From NCBI RefSeq assembly GCF_048548695.1, contig NZ_JBLYIF010000005.1: a DNA stretch of 64,000 bases; one strand, 5' to 3'. Made by a program: the position numbers and the translations under genes. This document shows positions 43,633 to 52,959 of the stretch, piece by piece (positions within the stretch are counted from its first letter, which is position 1; every line of letters begins with the position of its first letter). Below the pieces are notes generated by a model, which had not been told where the DNA came from, did no database searches, and worked only from the letters and a program-made list of their open reading frames with translations. Origin of the DNA: Neptuniibacter sp048548695 (lineage in GTDB: Bacteria; Pseudomonadota; Gammaproteobacteria; Pseudomonadales; Balneatricaceae).

Positions 43633-44580
43633 ATGCCACAACCGCTGAATATTGTGTTTGCCGGTACGCCCGACTTTGCCGCCAGCAGCCTGCAAGCGCT
43701 GCTGCAAAGTCAGCACAATGTGATCGCAGTCTACACTCAGCCTGACCGCCCAGCGGGCCGTGGACGCAACCTGACACCGAGCCCAGTCAAAAACCTGGCA
43801 TTGGCGCATAACATTCCGGTATATCAACCGCACACTCTGAAACAGGCGGAAGATCAACAGGCACTCGCAGAGCTGCAGCCCGACTTGATGGTCGTCGTCG
43901 CCTATGGCCTGTTATTACCTCAGGCGGTGTTGGATATTCCCCGGCTGGGTTGTATCAATGTGCATGCGTCTTTACTGCCCCGCTGGCGTGGTGCAGCACC
44001 GATTCACCGGGCTCTGCTGGCCGGTGATGCTGAAACTGGGGTCACCATCATGCAGATGGATGCCGGACTCGATACCGGTGCTATGCTGCTGAAAACCCAT
44101 TGTCCCATTAGCCCAAGCGATACCAGTGGCGAGCTGCATGACCGCCTTGCCAATCTGGGTTCACAAGCATTGGTTGAGTGCGTCGATAAGTTACAAAACG
44201 GCACAGCCACTGCAGAAGCACAGGATGATGCCTTAGCTTGCTATGCCGACAAACTCAGTAAGCAGGAAGGGCTGCTCGACTGGAACCAGTCAGCCACCAA
44301 ACTGGCACGACAGGTCCGCGGTTTATGCCCCTGGCCAGTGGCGTTCTTCCAATTACAAAACAAACCAGTGCGCGTGTGGCAGGCGGAGGCCGTTGCCGAC
44401 CGGCAGGGCACCCCCGGAGAAATTCTTGCCGCCGACAAACAGGGTATCGTGGTTGCCTGTGGTGAGGGAGCACTGCAACTGCAGTCCCTGCAGCTCCCGG
44501 GTAAAAAAGCCATGGCCGTGGCAGATATTCTCAATGCCCGACAAGACAGCTTTGCACCAGGCTCCCAACTGAGCCTGTAA
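43633..44580 (+). CDS. fmt: Methionyl-tRNA formyltransferase
   Basis: The 315-residue enzyme formylates initiator Met-tRNA with 10-formyl-THF. It has FAGTPDFAASSL, the cofactor-site motif HASLLPRWRGAAPIHRAL, GVTIMQMDAGLDTG, and an OB-fold-like C-terminal domain. CGGAGA lies before the ATG. It is 50 bp downstream of def. Confidence 0.98.
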   Translation: MPQPLNIVFAGTPDFAASSLQALLQSQHNVIAVYTQPDRPAGRGRNLTPSPVKNLALAHNIPVYQPHTLKQAEDQQALAELQPDLMVVVAYGLLLPQAVLDIPRLGCINVHASLLPRWRGAAPIHRALLAGDAETGVTIMQMDAGLDTGAMLLKTHCPISPSDTSGELHDRLANLGSQALVECVDKLQNGTATAEAQDDALACYADKLSKQEGLLDWNQSATKLARQVRGLCPWPVAFFQLQNKPVRVWQAEAVADRQGTPGEILAADKQGIVVACGEGALQLQSLQLPGKKAMAVADILNARQDSFAPGSQLSL

Positions 44581-44608
44581 CCGATAGCGGAACAGATGAG
44601 CGAATCAA

Positions 44609-45910
44609 ATGGCTGATAATGTACGTCTGCTGGCAATCCAGATTCTAACACCGCTGCTATCGCAGCGTGGTTCGCTACGCACTCACTTGGCTGCACTCGA
44701 GCCGCGCTGTGCCGAACAGGATCGAGGGCTGTTGCGCGAACTTTGCTTCGGCACCCTGCGCTACCTGCCCCAGCTGGACCTGATTCTGGAAACGTTGCTG
44801 CGTAAGCCGTTTCAGCAAAAGGACTTGGACCTGCAAGCGCTGTTATTAGTCGGGCTTTATCAGTTACGACATACGCGTATCCCTCCACATGCCTGTCTCA
44901 ATGAAACGGTGCAGTGTTCGCGCCTGTTAAACAAAGAGTGGGCAGGTAAGCTGATCAATGCCATTTTACGCCGCTATCAGCGCGAACAGGCCGAGATTGA
45001 AGCCGCCCTGGAAACCGAACCCGCATTTCGTTTTAACCATCCACAGTGGATGGTTGCTAAACTGCAAAACAACTGGCCAGAGCACTGGCAACAGATTCTG
45101 CAACAAAACACCCTACCCGCGCCCTTAACCCTGAGGGTAAATCTGGCCAAAATCAGCCGTGAAGATTACCAGCAACAACTGACGACTGCCGGGATCGCAG
45201 CAACACCCACAGACTACAGCCAATCCGGTCTGAAGTTGGCCGAGTCCTGTGCTGTCACCGGACTGCCGGGGTTTGCTGAGGGCTGGTTCAGTGTACAGGA
45301 TGAAGCGGCGCAATTAGCGGGACAACTGCTTGACCTGCAACCGGGTCAGCGGGTTCTGGATGCCTGCGCAGCCCCCGGCGGCAAGCTCTGCCACCTGCTG
45401 GAAACTGCGCCGGTACTGGCGCAGATCGACGCCGTGGAACTGGAGGCCAACCGCGCCAAACGCATCAGCGAAAACCTGGCAAGACTGCAATTACAGGCTC
45501 GCTTAATCATCGGCGATGCCGCCAGTCAGGACTGGTGGGATGGTCAGACCTATGACCGCATCCTGCTGGATGCCCCCTGTTCTGCCACCGGGGTGATCCG
45601 CCGCAACCCTGATATCAAGTTGCTACGGCGCGGTGAAGATATCCACCAGCTGGCACAATTACAGGAGAAAATCCTGGATAACTGCTGGAAAATGCTGAAA
45701 CCTGGCGGCAAACTCCTGTATGCTACCTGCTCAGTTTTTCCTCAGGAAAACGAACGTCAGATACAACGTTTTCTGGCCAGGCAAGGTGATGCAGCACTGT
45801 TACCGTTGCCGGGAAAATGGGGATTACAGCGTGAGGCTGGGCGGCAACTGCTGCCACAAGCAAATGGGCATGACGGTTTCTATTACGCCATGCTGGCAAA
45901 AACAGGTTAA
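44609..45910 (+). CDS. rsmB: 16S rRNA (cytosine-967-C5)-methyltransferase
   Basis: The 433-residue enzyme has an N-terminal NusB-like RNA-binding domain (about 1-140) and a SAM methyltransferase domain with VLDACAAPGGKLCHLL. The two catalytic cysteines are in LLDAPCSATGVIRR and LLYATCSV. Order and length match RsmB. It is 28 bp downstream of fmt. Confidence 0.97.
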   Translation: MADNVRLLAIQILTPLLSQRGSLRTHLAALEPRCAEQDRGLLRELCFGTLRYLPQLDLILETLLRKPFQQKDLDLQALLLVGLYQLRHTRIPPHACLNETVQCSRLLNKEWAGKLINAILRRYQREQAEIEAALETEPAFRFNHPQWMVAKLQNNWPEHWQQILQQNTLPAPLTLRVNLAKISREDYQQQLTTAGIAATPTDYSQSGLKLAESCAVTGLPGFAEGWFSVQDEAAQLAGQLLDLQPGQRVLDACAAPGGKLCHLLETAPVLAQIDAVELEANRAKRISENLARLQLQARLIIGDAASQDWWDGQTYDRILLDAPCSATGVIRRNPDIKLLRRGEDIHQLAQLQEKILDNCWKMLKPGGKLLYATCSVFPQENERQIQRFLARQGDAALLPLPGKWGLQREAGRQLLPQANGHDGFYYAMLAKTG

Positions 45911-45949
45911 GCTTCATTCAGATCACCAGGCAGTCGAAGCGACATATTC

Positions 45950-47326
45950 ATGAAAATCATCATCCTAGGTGCTGGCCAGGTGGGCGCTTCACTGGCAGAA
46001 AACCTGGCCAATGAAGACAACGATATTACGGTGGTAGATGCCGACAGCGCCCGACTCCGGGAACTGCAGGACCGGCTTGATATCCGTACCGTAGAAGGCA
46101 AAGCATCCCATCCCAGTGTATTGCAGCAAGCTGGGGCACCCGATGCCGATATGATCATTGCCGTCACCAATTCCGACGAAGTGAATATGATCGCCTGTCA
46201 CCTGGGACAAACCCTGTTCAAAACCCCCACCAAAATTGCCCGCGTGCGCGAGCATGACTACCTGCACCGCAACGATCAGATATTCGGCGAAAAAGGCATC
46301 GCCATCGATGTACGCATCAGCCCGGAATTACTGGTAACCAAACATATTAAACGCCTGATCCAGCACCCTGGCGCTCTACAGGTGCTTGATTTTGCTGAAG
46401 GCAAAGCGCAGCTAGTCGCCGTTAAGGCTTATTACGGCGGCCCTCTGGTCGGCCGGGAAATCTCTTATCTACGGGCACATATGCCCAATGTTGATACCCG
46501 TGTCGCCGCCATCTTTCGCCGCGGCAGCCCGATCATCCCTAAAGGGGATACCGTGATTGAAGCTGACGATGAGGTGTTTTTTATTGCCGCACGCAAGGAT
46601 ATCCGTGCCGTGATGAGTGAGATGCGGCGCCTCGACCGCCCCTACAAGCGCATTATCATTGCAGGCGGGGGTAATATCGGTGCCCGTCTGGCGCAAACCA
46701 TCGAAGATTCCTTTCAAGTTAAGATCATTGAGCGGAGCATTCAGCGCTGCAATTGGCTGGCGCGTAATCTGGATAACACCATTGTGCTGCAGGGCAGTGC
46801 TTCCGACAGGGAGTTATTGATCGAAGAAAATATCGAAGACACCGATGTATTCTGCGCCCTGACTAATGATGATGAAGCCAATATCATGGCTTCGATGCTG
46901 GCTAAGCGACAGGGCGTACGTACGGTGATGACCCTGATTAACAACCCCGCCTACGTGGATCTGGTACAGGGTGGCGAAATCGATATCGCCATATCACCAC
47001 AACAAACGACCATCGGCGCACTGCTGACCCATGTCCGGCGCGGTGACGTAGTCGAAGTACACTCACTGCGTCGTGGTGCTGCGGAAGCCTTGGAGGCGGT
47101 AGCCCATGGCGACAAGTCATCGTCCAAGGTAGTAGGGCGTACCATTGAAGATATTCACCTGCCACCGGGCACCACCATCGGCGCGATTGTCCGCAATGAT
47201 GAAGTATTGATGGCCCACGATGATGTGGTAGTAGAGAGTGGCGACCATGTAATTCTGTTCTTGGTCGACAAAAAACGTATCAACGAAGTGGAACGCCTGT
47301 TCCAGGTTGGCCTGACATTCTTCTGA
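45950..47326 (+). CDS. trkA: Trk potassium uptake regulatory subunit TrkA
   Basis: The 458-residue peripheral membrane protein has two RCK halves, each with an NAD-binding Rossmann motif (IIILGAGQVGASLAENL and RIIIAGGGNIGARLAQTI) and a TrkA-C domain (SLRRGAAEALEAVAH near the second). It gates K+ uptake through TrkH, encoded 16 bp downstream. K+ uptake is the first response to osmotic upshift, in keeping with the solute operon elsewhere in the window. Confidence 0.97.
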   Translation: MKIIILGAGQVGASLAENLANEDNDITVVDADSARLRELQDRLDIRTVEGKASHPSVLQQAGAPDADMIIAVTNSDEVNMIACHLGQTLFKTPTKIARVREHDYLHRNDQIFGEKGIAIDVRISPELLVTKHIKRLIQHPGALQVLDFAEGKAQLVAVKAYYGGPLVGREISYLRAHMPNVDTRVAAIFRRGSPIIPKGDTVIEADDEVFFIAARKDIRAVMSEMRRLDRPYKRIIIAGGGNIGARLAQTIEDSFQVKIIERSIQRCNWLARNLDNTIVLQGSASDRELLIEENIEDTDVFCALTNDDEANIMASMLAKRQGVRTVMTLINNPAYVDLVQGGEIDIAISPQQTTIGALLTHVRRGDVVEVHSLRRGAAEALEAVAHGDKSSSKVVGRTIEDIHLPPGTTIGAIVRNDEVLMAHDDVVVESGDHVILFLVDKKRINEVERLFQVGLTFF

Positions 47327-47342
47327 TTACTGGCGGAACTTC

Positions 47343-48791
47343 ATGCACTTTAAAGTGATACTGCGCATTCTGGGAATTTTGCTGATGATCTTCAGCCTCA
47401 GTCTGCTGCCGCCGCTGGCTATCTCACTAATCTATAACGATGGTGCCGATCTTGCGTTTATCAGTGGTTTTTTGATCACCCTGATCACCGGATTTCTGAT
47501 CTGGCTCCCCGTACAACGGGTACGCAAAGACCTGCGCACCCGTGACGGGTTTCTCATTACCGTACTGTTCTGGGTGGTACTGGGGCTGTTTGGTAGTTTC
47601 CCATTTATGCTGGCCGAAAGCCCCGGCCTAAGCTTTGTCGACGCCGTATTTGAGTCGCTTTCCGGGCTGACCACCACCGGGGCAACGGTCATCACCGGGA
47701 TCGATTACCTGCCTGAATCGGTGCTGTTCTATCGCCAACAACTACAGTGGCTGGGCGGCATGGGTATCATCGTTCTGGCGGTGGCTATCTTGCCGATGCT
47801 GGGAATCGGGGGCATGCAGTTATACCGCGCAGAAACACCAGGGCCGGTGAAAGACTCTAAACTGACACCCCGTATTACCGAAACCGCCAAGGCACTCTGG
47901 TATATCTACCTGTCGCTAACCGTCGCTTGCGCGCTGGGTTACTGGCTGGCAGGTATGAGCCTGTTTGATGCGGTAAGCCACAGTTTTTCCACCGTGGCCA
48001 TTGGTGGTTTCTCCACCCATGATGCCAGTATCGGCTATTTTGACTCAGTACTGATCGAAACCATCTGCGTGGCGTTTATGGTGATTTCAGCAGTCAATTT
48101 TGGCCTGCACTTTTTCGCCTGGCGGCAACGCACTCTGCTGCATTATTTCAGCGATCCCGAGTTCCGATTTTATCTGTTTACCCTCGGCAGCATTACCCTG
48201 ATCACCCTGTTTGTCCTTGTCGTGACCGGCACCTATGGTCCAGAAGAATCACTTCGCAAAGCGGTATTTGAAGTAGTATCCATCGCCACCACAACCGGCT
48301 TTGCTACCGCTGATTTTGCTCACTGGCCGGTCATGCTGCCATTTCTGCTGTTTGTTTGCGCCTTTGCCGGTGGCTGCGCGGGCTCTACCGGTGGCGGCAT
48401 GAAGGTCATCCGGATTCTGCTGATCCTGAAACAGGGCTACCGTGAAATTCAGCGCCTGGTGCACCCCAATGCCATTATTCCTGTCAAACTGGGCAAAAAG
48501 CCGATCTCAGAAAAGGTGCTGGAAGCCGTATGGGGCTTTTTCTCGGTATACCTGATCGTGTTTGTTGTGATGCTAATCTCCTTAATGGCCACCGGCCTCG
48601 ATCAGGTTACGGCCTGGTCAGCCGTCGGCGCTACCTTGAATAACCTCGGTCCCGGCCTGGGTGAAGTCGCAGTCCACTACGGCAATCTCAACGACACTGC
48701 CAAATGGGTACTTTGCATCGCTATGCTACTGGGACGACTGGAAGTATTTACCCTGCTGGTACTCTTTACGCCGGCCTTCTGGCGGCGATAA
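47343..48791 (+). CDS. trkH: Trk potassium transporter TrkH
   Basis: The 482-residue inner-membrane K+ channel-like subunit has four pore-loop repeats; visible selectivity-type segments are ESLSGLTTTGATVI, FSTVAIGGFSTHD, VSIATTTGFATADF and ATLNNLGPGLGE. The intramembrane loop region GGCAGSTGGGMKVIR that gates the pore is intact. It pairs with the upstream TrkA. A possible -10 TATAAT for glyQ lies just beyond the stop, at 48870-48875. Confidence 0.97.
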   Translation: MHFKVILRILGILLMIFSLSLLPPLAISLIYNDGADLAFISGFLITLITGFLIWLPVQRVRKDLRTRDGFLITVLFWVVLGLFGSFPFMLAESPGLSFVDAVFESLSGLTTTGATVITGIDYLPESVLFYRQQLQWLGGMGIIVLAVAILPMLGIGGMQLYRAETPGPVKDSKLTPRITETAKALWYIYLSLTVACALGYWLAGMSLFDAVSHSFSTVAIGGFSTHDASIGYFDSVLIETICVAFMVISAVNFGLHFFAWRQRTLLHYFSDPEFRFYLFTLGSITLITLFVLVVTGTYGPEESLRKAVFEVVSIATTTGFATADFAHWPVMLPFLLFVCAFAGGCAGSTGGGMKVIRILLILKQGYREIQRLVHPNAIIPVKLGKKPISEKVLEAVWGFFSVYLIVFVVMLISLMATGLDQVTAWSAVGATLNNLGPGLGEVAVHYGNLNDTAKWVLCIAMLLGRLEVFTLLVLFTPAFWRR

Positions 48792-48907
48792 TTCGCCATA
48801 AACTCCCTTAATAGCGCGAAACTTGCTCGCCTGCGGTCAGGAATACAGCAGAACGGCTTTTTTTTGTTGTATAATTTCGCCCTTATTTTCAGGCCAATGA
48901 ATTGCAA

Positions 48908-49873
48908 ATGGTGAATTCTGTGACTAACAAGGCAATGCCAGACGTCAGCACATTTCAGGGACTGATCCTTGCGCTGCAGGAATATTGGGCAGAGCAAGGC
49001 TGTGTGATCGTGCAACCCCTCGACATGGAAGTCGGTGCCGGTACCTTCCACCCCGCAACCTTTTTGCGGGCGATCGGGCCGGAAACCTGGCGTTCCGCCT
49101 ATGTTCAGCCTAGCCGCCGTCCCACCGACGGCCGCTACGGCGAAAACCCAAACCGTTTGCAGCATTATTACCAGTTCCAGGTAGTGCTGAAGCCGTCTCC
49201 AGACAATATTCAGGAACTCTATCTGGGTTCACTGCAGCATATGGGTGTGGACCTCAATATCCATGATGTAAGGTTTGTGGAAGACAACTGGGAATCACCC
49301 ACTCTTGGCGCTTGGGGCCTGGGCTGGGAAATCTGGCTCAACGGCATGGAAGTCACCCAGTTCACCTATTTCCAACAGGCAGGCGGACTCGAGTGCTACC
49401 CCGTTACCGGCGAAATCACCTACGGCCTGGAACGTATCGCCATGTACCTGCAGAACGTCGACAGCGTATACGACCTGATCTGGGCGAAAAACCCGGATGG
49501 CAGTGTGGTTACTTACGGTGATGTTTTCCACCAGAACGAAGTTGAGATGTCCGCCTACAATTTTGAACAAGCCGATGTTCCGGCTCTGTTTGCCAACTTC
49601 GACCACATGGAAAAAGAGTGCGAGAAGTTACTGGCCGCCGGTTTGCCGCTGCCCGCCTATGAGATGGTACTGAAAGCCTCACACACCTTTAATCTGCTGG
49701 ATGCCCGCCACGCCATCTCTGTCACCGAGCGCCAGCGATTTATCCTGCGTGTCCGCACCCTGGCGCGCAGCGTGGCCCACGCCTACTTTAATGCCCGAAA
49801 AGCTTTAGGCTTCCCGCTAGCCCCGGAAACACTGCGCAAGGAAGTACTGGCCAACTGCGAGGAGAGTAACTGA
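48908..49873 (+). CDS. glyQ: Glycyl-tRNA synthetase alpha subunit
   Basis: The 321-residue (from the ATG at 48908) catalytic class II subunit activates glycine. It has STFQGLILALQEYWAEQGC, VQPSRRPTDGRYGENPNR, YQFQVVLKPSPDNIQELYL and GLERIAMYLQ. Other possible starts are TTG 48902, GTG 48920 and ATG 48935; E. coli GlyQ begins close to the last of these, so the first nine codons are uncertain. The stop overlaps glyS as TGATG. Confidence 0.97.
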   Translation: MVNSVTNKAMPDVSTFQGLILALQEYWAEQGCVIVQPLDMEVGAGTFHPATFLRAIGPETWRSAYVQPSRRPTDGRYGENPNRLQHYYQFQVVLKPSPDNIQELYLGSLQHMGVDLNIHDVRFVEDNWESPTLGAWGLGWEIWLNGMEVTQFTYFQQAGGLECYPVTGEITYGLERIAMYLQNVDSVYDLIWAKNPDGSVVTYGDVFHQNEVEMSAYNFEQADVPALFANFDHMEKECEKLLAAGLPLPAYEMVLKASHTFNLLDARHAISVTERQRFILRVRTLARSVAHAYFNARKALGFPLAPETLRKEVLANCEESN

Positions 49874-51924
49874 TGGCACAGCATGATTTTCTGGTAGAGC
49901 TGGGCACTGAAGAGCTGCCGCCAAAAGCACTGAAAACCCTGTCTGCAGCCTTTACTCAGGGCATTGTCTCGGGTCTGGCCGAGGCCGGTGTCACCCATGG
50001 AGAAGTACTCAGTTATGCGTCACCTCGCCGTCTGGCAACACTGATCCGCAGCGTGGATGAAAAGCAGGCCGACCGCGATATAGAACGCCGCGGCCCCGCA
50101 GTAAAAGCCCCGGAAAAAGCGGTAGAAGGTTTTGCCCGCTCCTGTGGTACTACTCTGGACAAGCTGCAGATCGAAGCCACCGCCAAAGGTGATTATTACG
50201 TGTTCCGCAGCGCTGAAGCAGGTAAAGCCACCAGCGCGCTGCTGCCGACACTGGTTGACCAGTCACTGGCCAAACTACCGATTCCAAAGCGGATGCGCTG
50301 GGGTGCTTCCCGGGTAGAATTTGTCCGCCCAGTACACTGGCTGGTGATGCTGTTCGGCGATGATGTTATCGATTGCGAAATTTTAGGCCTGAAATCTGGC
50401 CGTAAAACCCGTGGTCACCGCTTCCACTACAACCATGAAATCGAGCTTATCAGCCCATCCCAGTATGCAGATAACCTGCAACATCCGGGACGGGTTATGG
50501 CCGACTTTACCGCGCGCCGCGAAACTATCCGCCAGCAGATCATCGCGGAAGGCGACAAGATCAACGGTATCACCCAGATCGACCCGGACCTGCTGGATGA
50601 AGTCACCGCGCTGAACGAGTGGCCCATAGCACTGACTGGTCGATTTGAAGAGCGTTTTCTGGATGTCCCGGCAGAAGCCCTGGTCTCCTCCATGAAGGAA
50701 CATCAGAAATACTTCCACGTTCTCGATGCCCAGAACAACCTGATGCCAAACTTCATCACCATTGCCAATATCGAATCTACTGACCCCCAACAGGTCGTAG
50801 AAGGTAATGAGAAAGTTATTCGCCCACGCCTGTCCGACGCCGCGTTTTTCTTTGAGACAGACAAGAAAACCTCTCTCGAATCACGGGTCGAAAAACTCAA
50901 GGACATCGTATTCCAGAACCAGCTGGGCACCCTGCATGACAAAGCCAGCCGCATCAGTGCTCTGGCCGGCATCATTGCTGAACAGTTGCAGCAGGATAAG
51001 GGCAAAGCAGAACGTGCTGGGTTACTGGCTAAAACCGATCTGATGACCGATATGGTCTACGAATTCACCGATCTGCAGGGGCTAATGGGTTACCACTATG
51101 CGCTGCATGATGGTGAAGATGAAGAGGTTGCACTGGCACAGAACGAGCATTACATGCCGCGCTTCGCCGGGGATGAACTGCCAGGCACATCAGCAGGTAT
51201 CGCCGTCGCCATTGCTGACCGTCTGGATACCCTCACCGGCCTCTTCGGTATCAATCAGCCACCGACGGGATCTAAAGACCCCTTCGCCCTGCGGCGCGCT
51301 GCGCTCGGCGTGCTGCGCATTATCGTGGAGCGCGAACTGGATCTGGACCTGCGCCAGCTGCTGGCGATTGCGGCTGATAACCATACCTCTTTGCCCGCCC
51401 GTGACGGCCTGGAAGATAAGGTATTGGAATTTATGCTTGAGCGTTTCCGCGCCTGGTATGAAGATGCCGACATTTCAGCCGGCGTATTCCTGTCCGTGCT
51501 GGCACTGAAACCCAGCCGCCCGCTGGATTTCGATCGTCGCGTAAAAGCAGTCAGCCATTTCCGCAAGCTGGTAGAGGCAGAAGCACTGGCCGCTGCCAAT
51601 AAACGCGTCTCCAACATCCTCAGCAAGCAGGGCAGCCTGAGTCAGGCCGACGTAAACCCGGCTCTGCTGACGGAAGACGCAGAAAAAGCCTTAGCAGATG
51701 CCGTCACTACGCAACAGGCAGCACTTGCTCCTCTGTTTGCAGCCGGCAATTATCAAGCAGCTCTGGAATCACTTTCCGCATTGCGTGCTCCGGTCGACGC
51801 CTTCTTTGAAGACGTCATGGTGATGGCAAAGGACGAGGCGGTGCGTAACAACCGTCTGGCACTACTGAGCCAGCTACGCAGCCTGTTCCTGGGTGTAGCG
51901 GATATCTCGCTGTTGGGTAACTAA
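49873..51924 (+). CDS. glyS: Glycyl-tRNA synthetase beta subunit
   Basis: The 683-residue subunit contributes tRNA binding in the alpha2-beta2 enzyme. It has the usual start HDFLVELGTEELPPKAL, RMRWG with FVRPVHWLVMLFG, a central HD-type region (AGLLAKTDLMTDMVYEFTDLQG) and a C-terminal DALR anticodon-binding part. It is coupled to glyQ by overlap and followed by a strong terminator. Confidence 0.98.
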   Translation: MAQHDFLVELGTEELPPKALKTLSAAFTQGIVSGLAEAGVTHGEVLSYASPRRLATLIRSVDEKQADRDIERRGPAVKAPEKAVEGFARSCGTTLDKLQIEATAKGDYYVFRSAEAGKATSALLPTLVDQSLAKLPIPKRMRWGASRVEFVRPVHWLVMLFGDDVIDCEILGLKSGRKTRGHRFHYNHEIELISPSQYADNLQHPGRVMADFTARRETIRQQIIAEGDKINGITQIDPDLLDEVTALNEWPIALTGRFEERFLDVPAEALVSSMKEHQKYFHVLDAQNNLMPNFITIANIESTDPQQVVEGNEKVIRPRLSDAAFFFETDKKTSLESRVEKLKDIVFQNQLGTLHDKASRISALAGIIAEQLQQDKGKAERAGLLAKTDLMTDMVYEFTDLQGLMGYHYALHDGEDEEVALAQNEHYMPRFAGDELPGTSAGIAVAIADRLDTLTGLFGINQPPTGSKDPFALRRAALGVLRIIVERELDLDLRQLLAIAADNHTSLPARDGLEDKVLEFMLERFRAWYEDADISAGVFLSVLALKPSRPLDFDRRVKAVSHFRKLVEAEALAAANKRVSNILSKQGSLSQADVNPALLTEDAEKALADAVTTQQAALAPLFAAGNYQAALESLSALRAPVDAFFEDVMVMAKDEAVRNNRLALLSQLRSLFLGVADISLLGN

Positions 51925-51940
51925 CAACGTTCATCATCAA

Positions 51941-51972
51941 AAAAAGCCGGTGTAGACATACACCGGCTTTTT
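51941..51972. terminator. Bidirectional terminator after glyS
   Basis: Fourteen-base perfect arms AAAAAGCCGGTGTA/TACACCGGCTTTTT with a four-base loop, 16 bp after the glyS stop. The A and T flanks make it usable on both strands, so it also serves the convergent cytochrome P460-like gene. Confidence 0.97.
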
Positions 51973-52051
51973 TATATCTCGCTAAAATATAACTCCCTGC
52001 CTGCTCAGGATAAACCCCGGTGACTCCGGATAGGCCACTCCTGATGCAATA

Positions 52052-52573
52052 TTACTTCAGCCCCTGCTCTGCGATGATATGCTCATATGAGAACAGATGA
52101 TGGCTGCCAGCCAGTGGCGCGTGACAAGCCGCACAGGCATTCAGGTCTTTTGCCACACGCTGTCCATCGCCACTAAAGGTAGCAAAGTCCCAATCGTCAT
52201 TTTTTAAGCCCGTGGGATACACTTCAGAGACCCCTTCTCTGCGCTCCATCACAGCCAATAAAGCTAACTTTGTGGCTATGCGCTGCCCCAGTGCAGAACT
52301 GACTATTTGACCCTCCGAGTCTTTCTGCACTTTATAAATTTCGGCCACGATCACCGACCCGTAGGGTAGTTGCCCACCTTCTTCAGTGCCACTCAATCCC
52401 TTATCATTGATATACAGGCGAATATACTGGTCAGGGTTTTGAGTACGGTTGAGGGAAAGATACTGCGTAAAATTATCCCGATAATTTTCAGGAAAAGTTA
52501 CGCCATCGCCAGGCCCGGCAAAACTTAACGAAGCAAACAGCATACCCGCAACCAAACTGATAGATTTTTTCAT
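52052..52573 (-). CDS. Cytochrome P460-like periplasmic heme protein
   Basis: The 173-residue protein (start at 52573 with GAGGTAG upstream; ATGs further back lack a site) has a signal peptide (MKKSISLVAGMLFASLSFAG) and one heme c motif CAACH at 147-151 near the C-terminus. VTFPENYRDNFTQYLSLNR, LPYGSVIVAEIYK and the terminal heme site match the cytochrome P460/cytochrome c'-beta superfamily. P460 enzymes oxidise hydroxylamine, often with NO, and c'-beta proteins bind NO. The Lys-heme crosslink of true P460 cannot be verified by eye. An NsrR-like site about 57 bp upstream points to a role in nitrosative stress. Confidence 0.82.
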   Translation of the reverse strand: MKKSISLVAGMLFASLSFAGPGDGVTFPENYRDNFTQYLSLNRTQNPDQYIRLYINDKGLSGTEEGGQLPYGSVIVAEIYKVQKDSEGQIVSSALGQRIATKLALLAVMERREGVSEVYPTGLKNDDWDFATFSGDGQRVAKDLNACAACHAPLAGSHHLFSYEHIIAEQGLK

Positions 52574-52629
52574 TAACACTACCTCATACATTATTGTTAT
52601 AAGAACAAGGGACACAGATTCATATTACT

Positions 52630-52652
52630 AAGATGTAATTAAAATACATTTT
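52630..52652 (-). promoter_or_regulatory. NsrR-like operator upstream of the P460-like gene
   Basis: Arms AAGATGTAATT and AAATACATTTT flank a central A and pair at nine of eleven positions. This is close to the NsrR consensus AAGATGYATTT-N-AAATRCATCTT. The site ends 57 bp before the chosen ATG, a position that would overlap the promoter, as expected for repression released by NO. Function is inferred from the motif. Confidence 0.65.
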
Positions 52653-52759
52653 AATGTTTTGTCAAACACCTTATGCCTATGTCAGCGTGTTAATAACGGA
52701 TTATTGAATACGTTTGGCTGCTCACAGCAAGAAGTCAGCACAGCGTACAAACATTAAAA

Positions 52760-52787
52760 AAGGCCGCAGGGGAGTCCCGACGGCCTT
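52760..52787 (-). terminator. Terminator downstream of argA
   Basis: Arms AAGGCCG/CGGCCTT enclose a GGGA/TCCC-containing loop. On the minus strand they are followed by TTTTTT. It stands about 170 bp after the argA stop, so it closes either the argA transcript or a separate small RNA. Confidence 0.8.
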
Positions 52788-52959
52788 GTTTAGTGGTCAA
52801 TCCGCTAAGGAGCCTGCGAACAAATCCAAGACTTTCTCTGCCGGCGATAAATTAGCCTTATGCGCGAAAGGCAGCACAGAGGAATGACAAAGCAGAAGGC
52901 TGTTTTAGAGCCCGCCTTATGGGGCTTTCAGAGGCATTGTGGACTTATTCGTAGGTTCC

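Larger units (their letters stand above)
52574..52959. other. Gene-free interval between the P460-like gene and argA
   Basis: This 386-bp stretch holds the NsrR-like site (52630-52652) and a minus-strand terminator (52760-52787). Between that terminator and the argA stop are about 170 bases with several short complementary segments, which could be the argA 3' UTR or a small RNA. No ORF is convincing. Confidence 0.5.
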
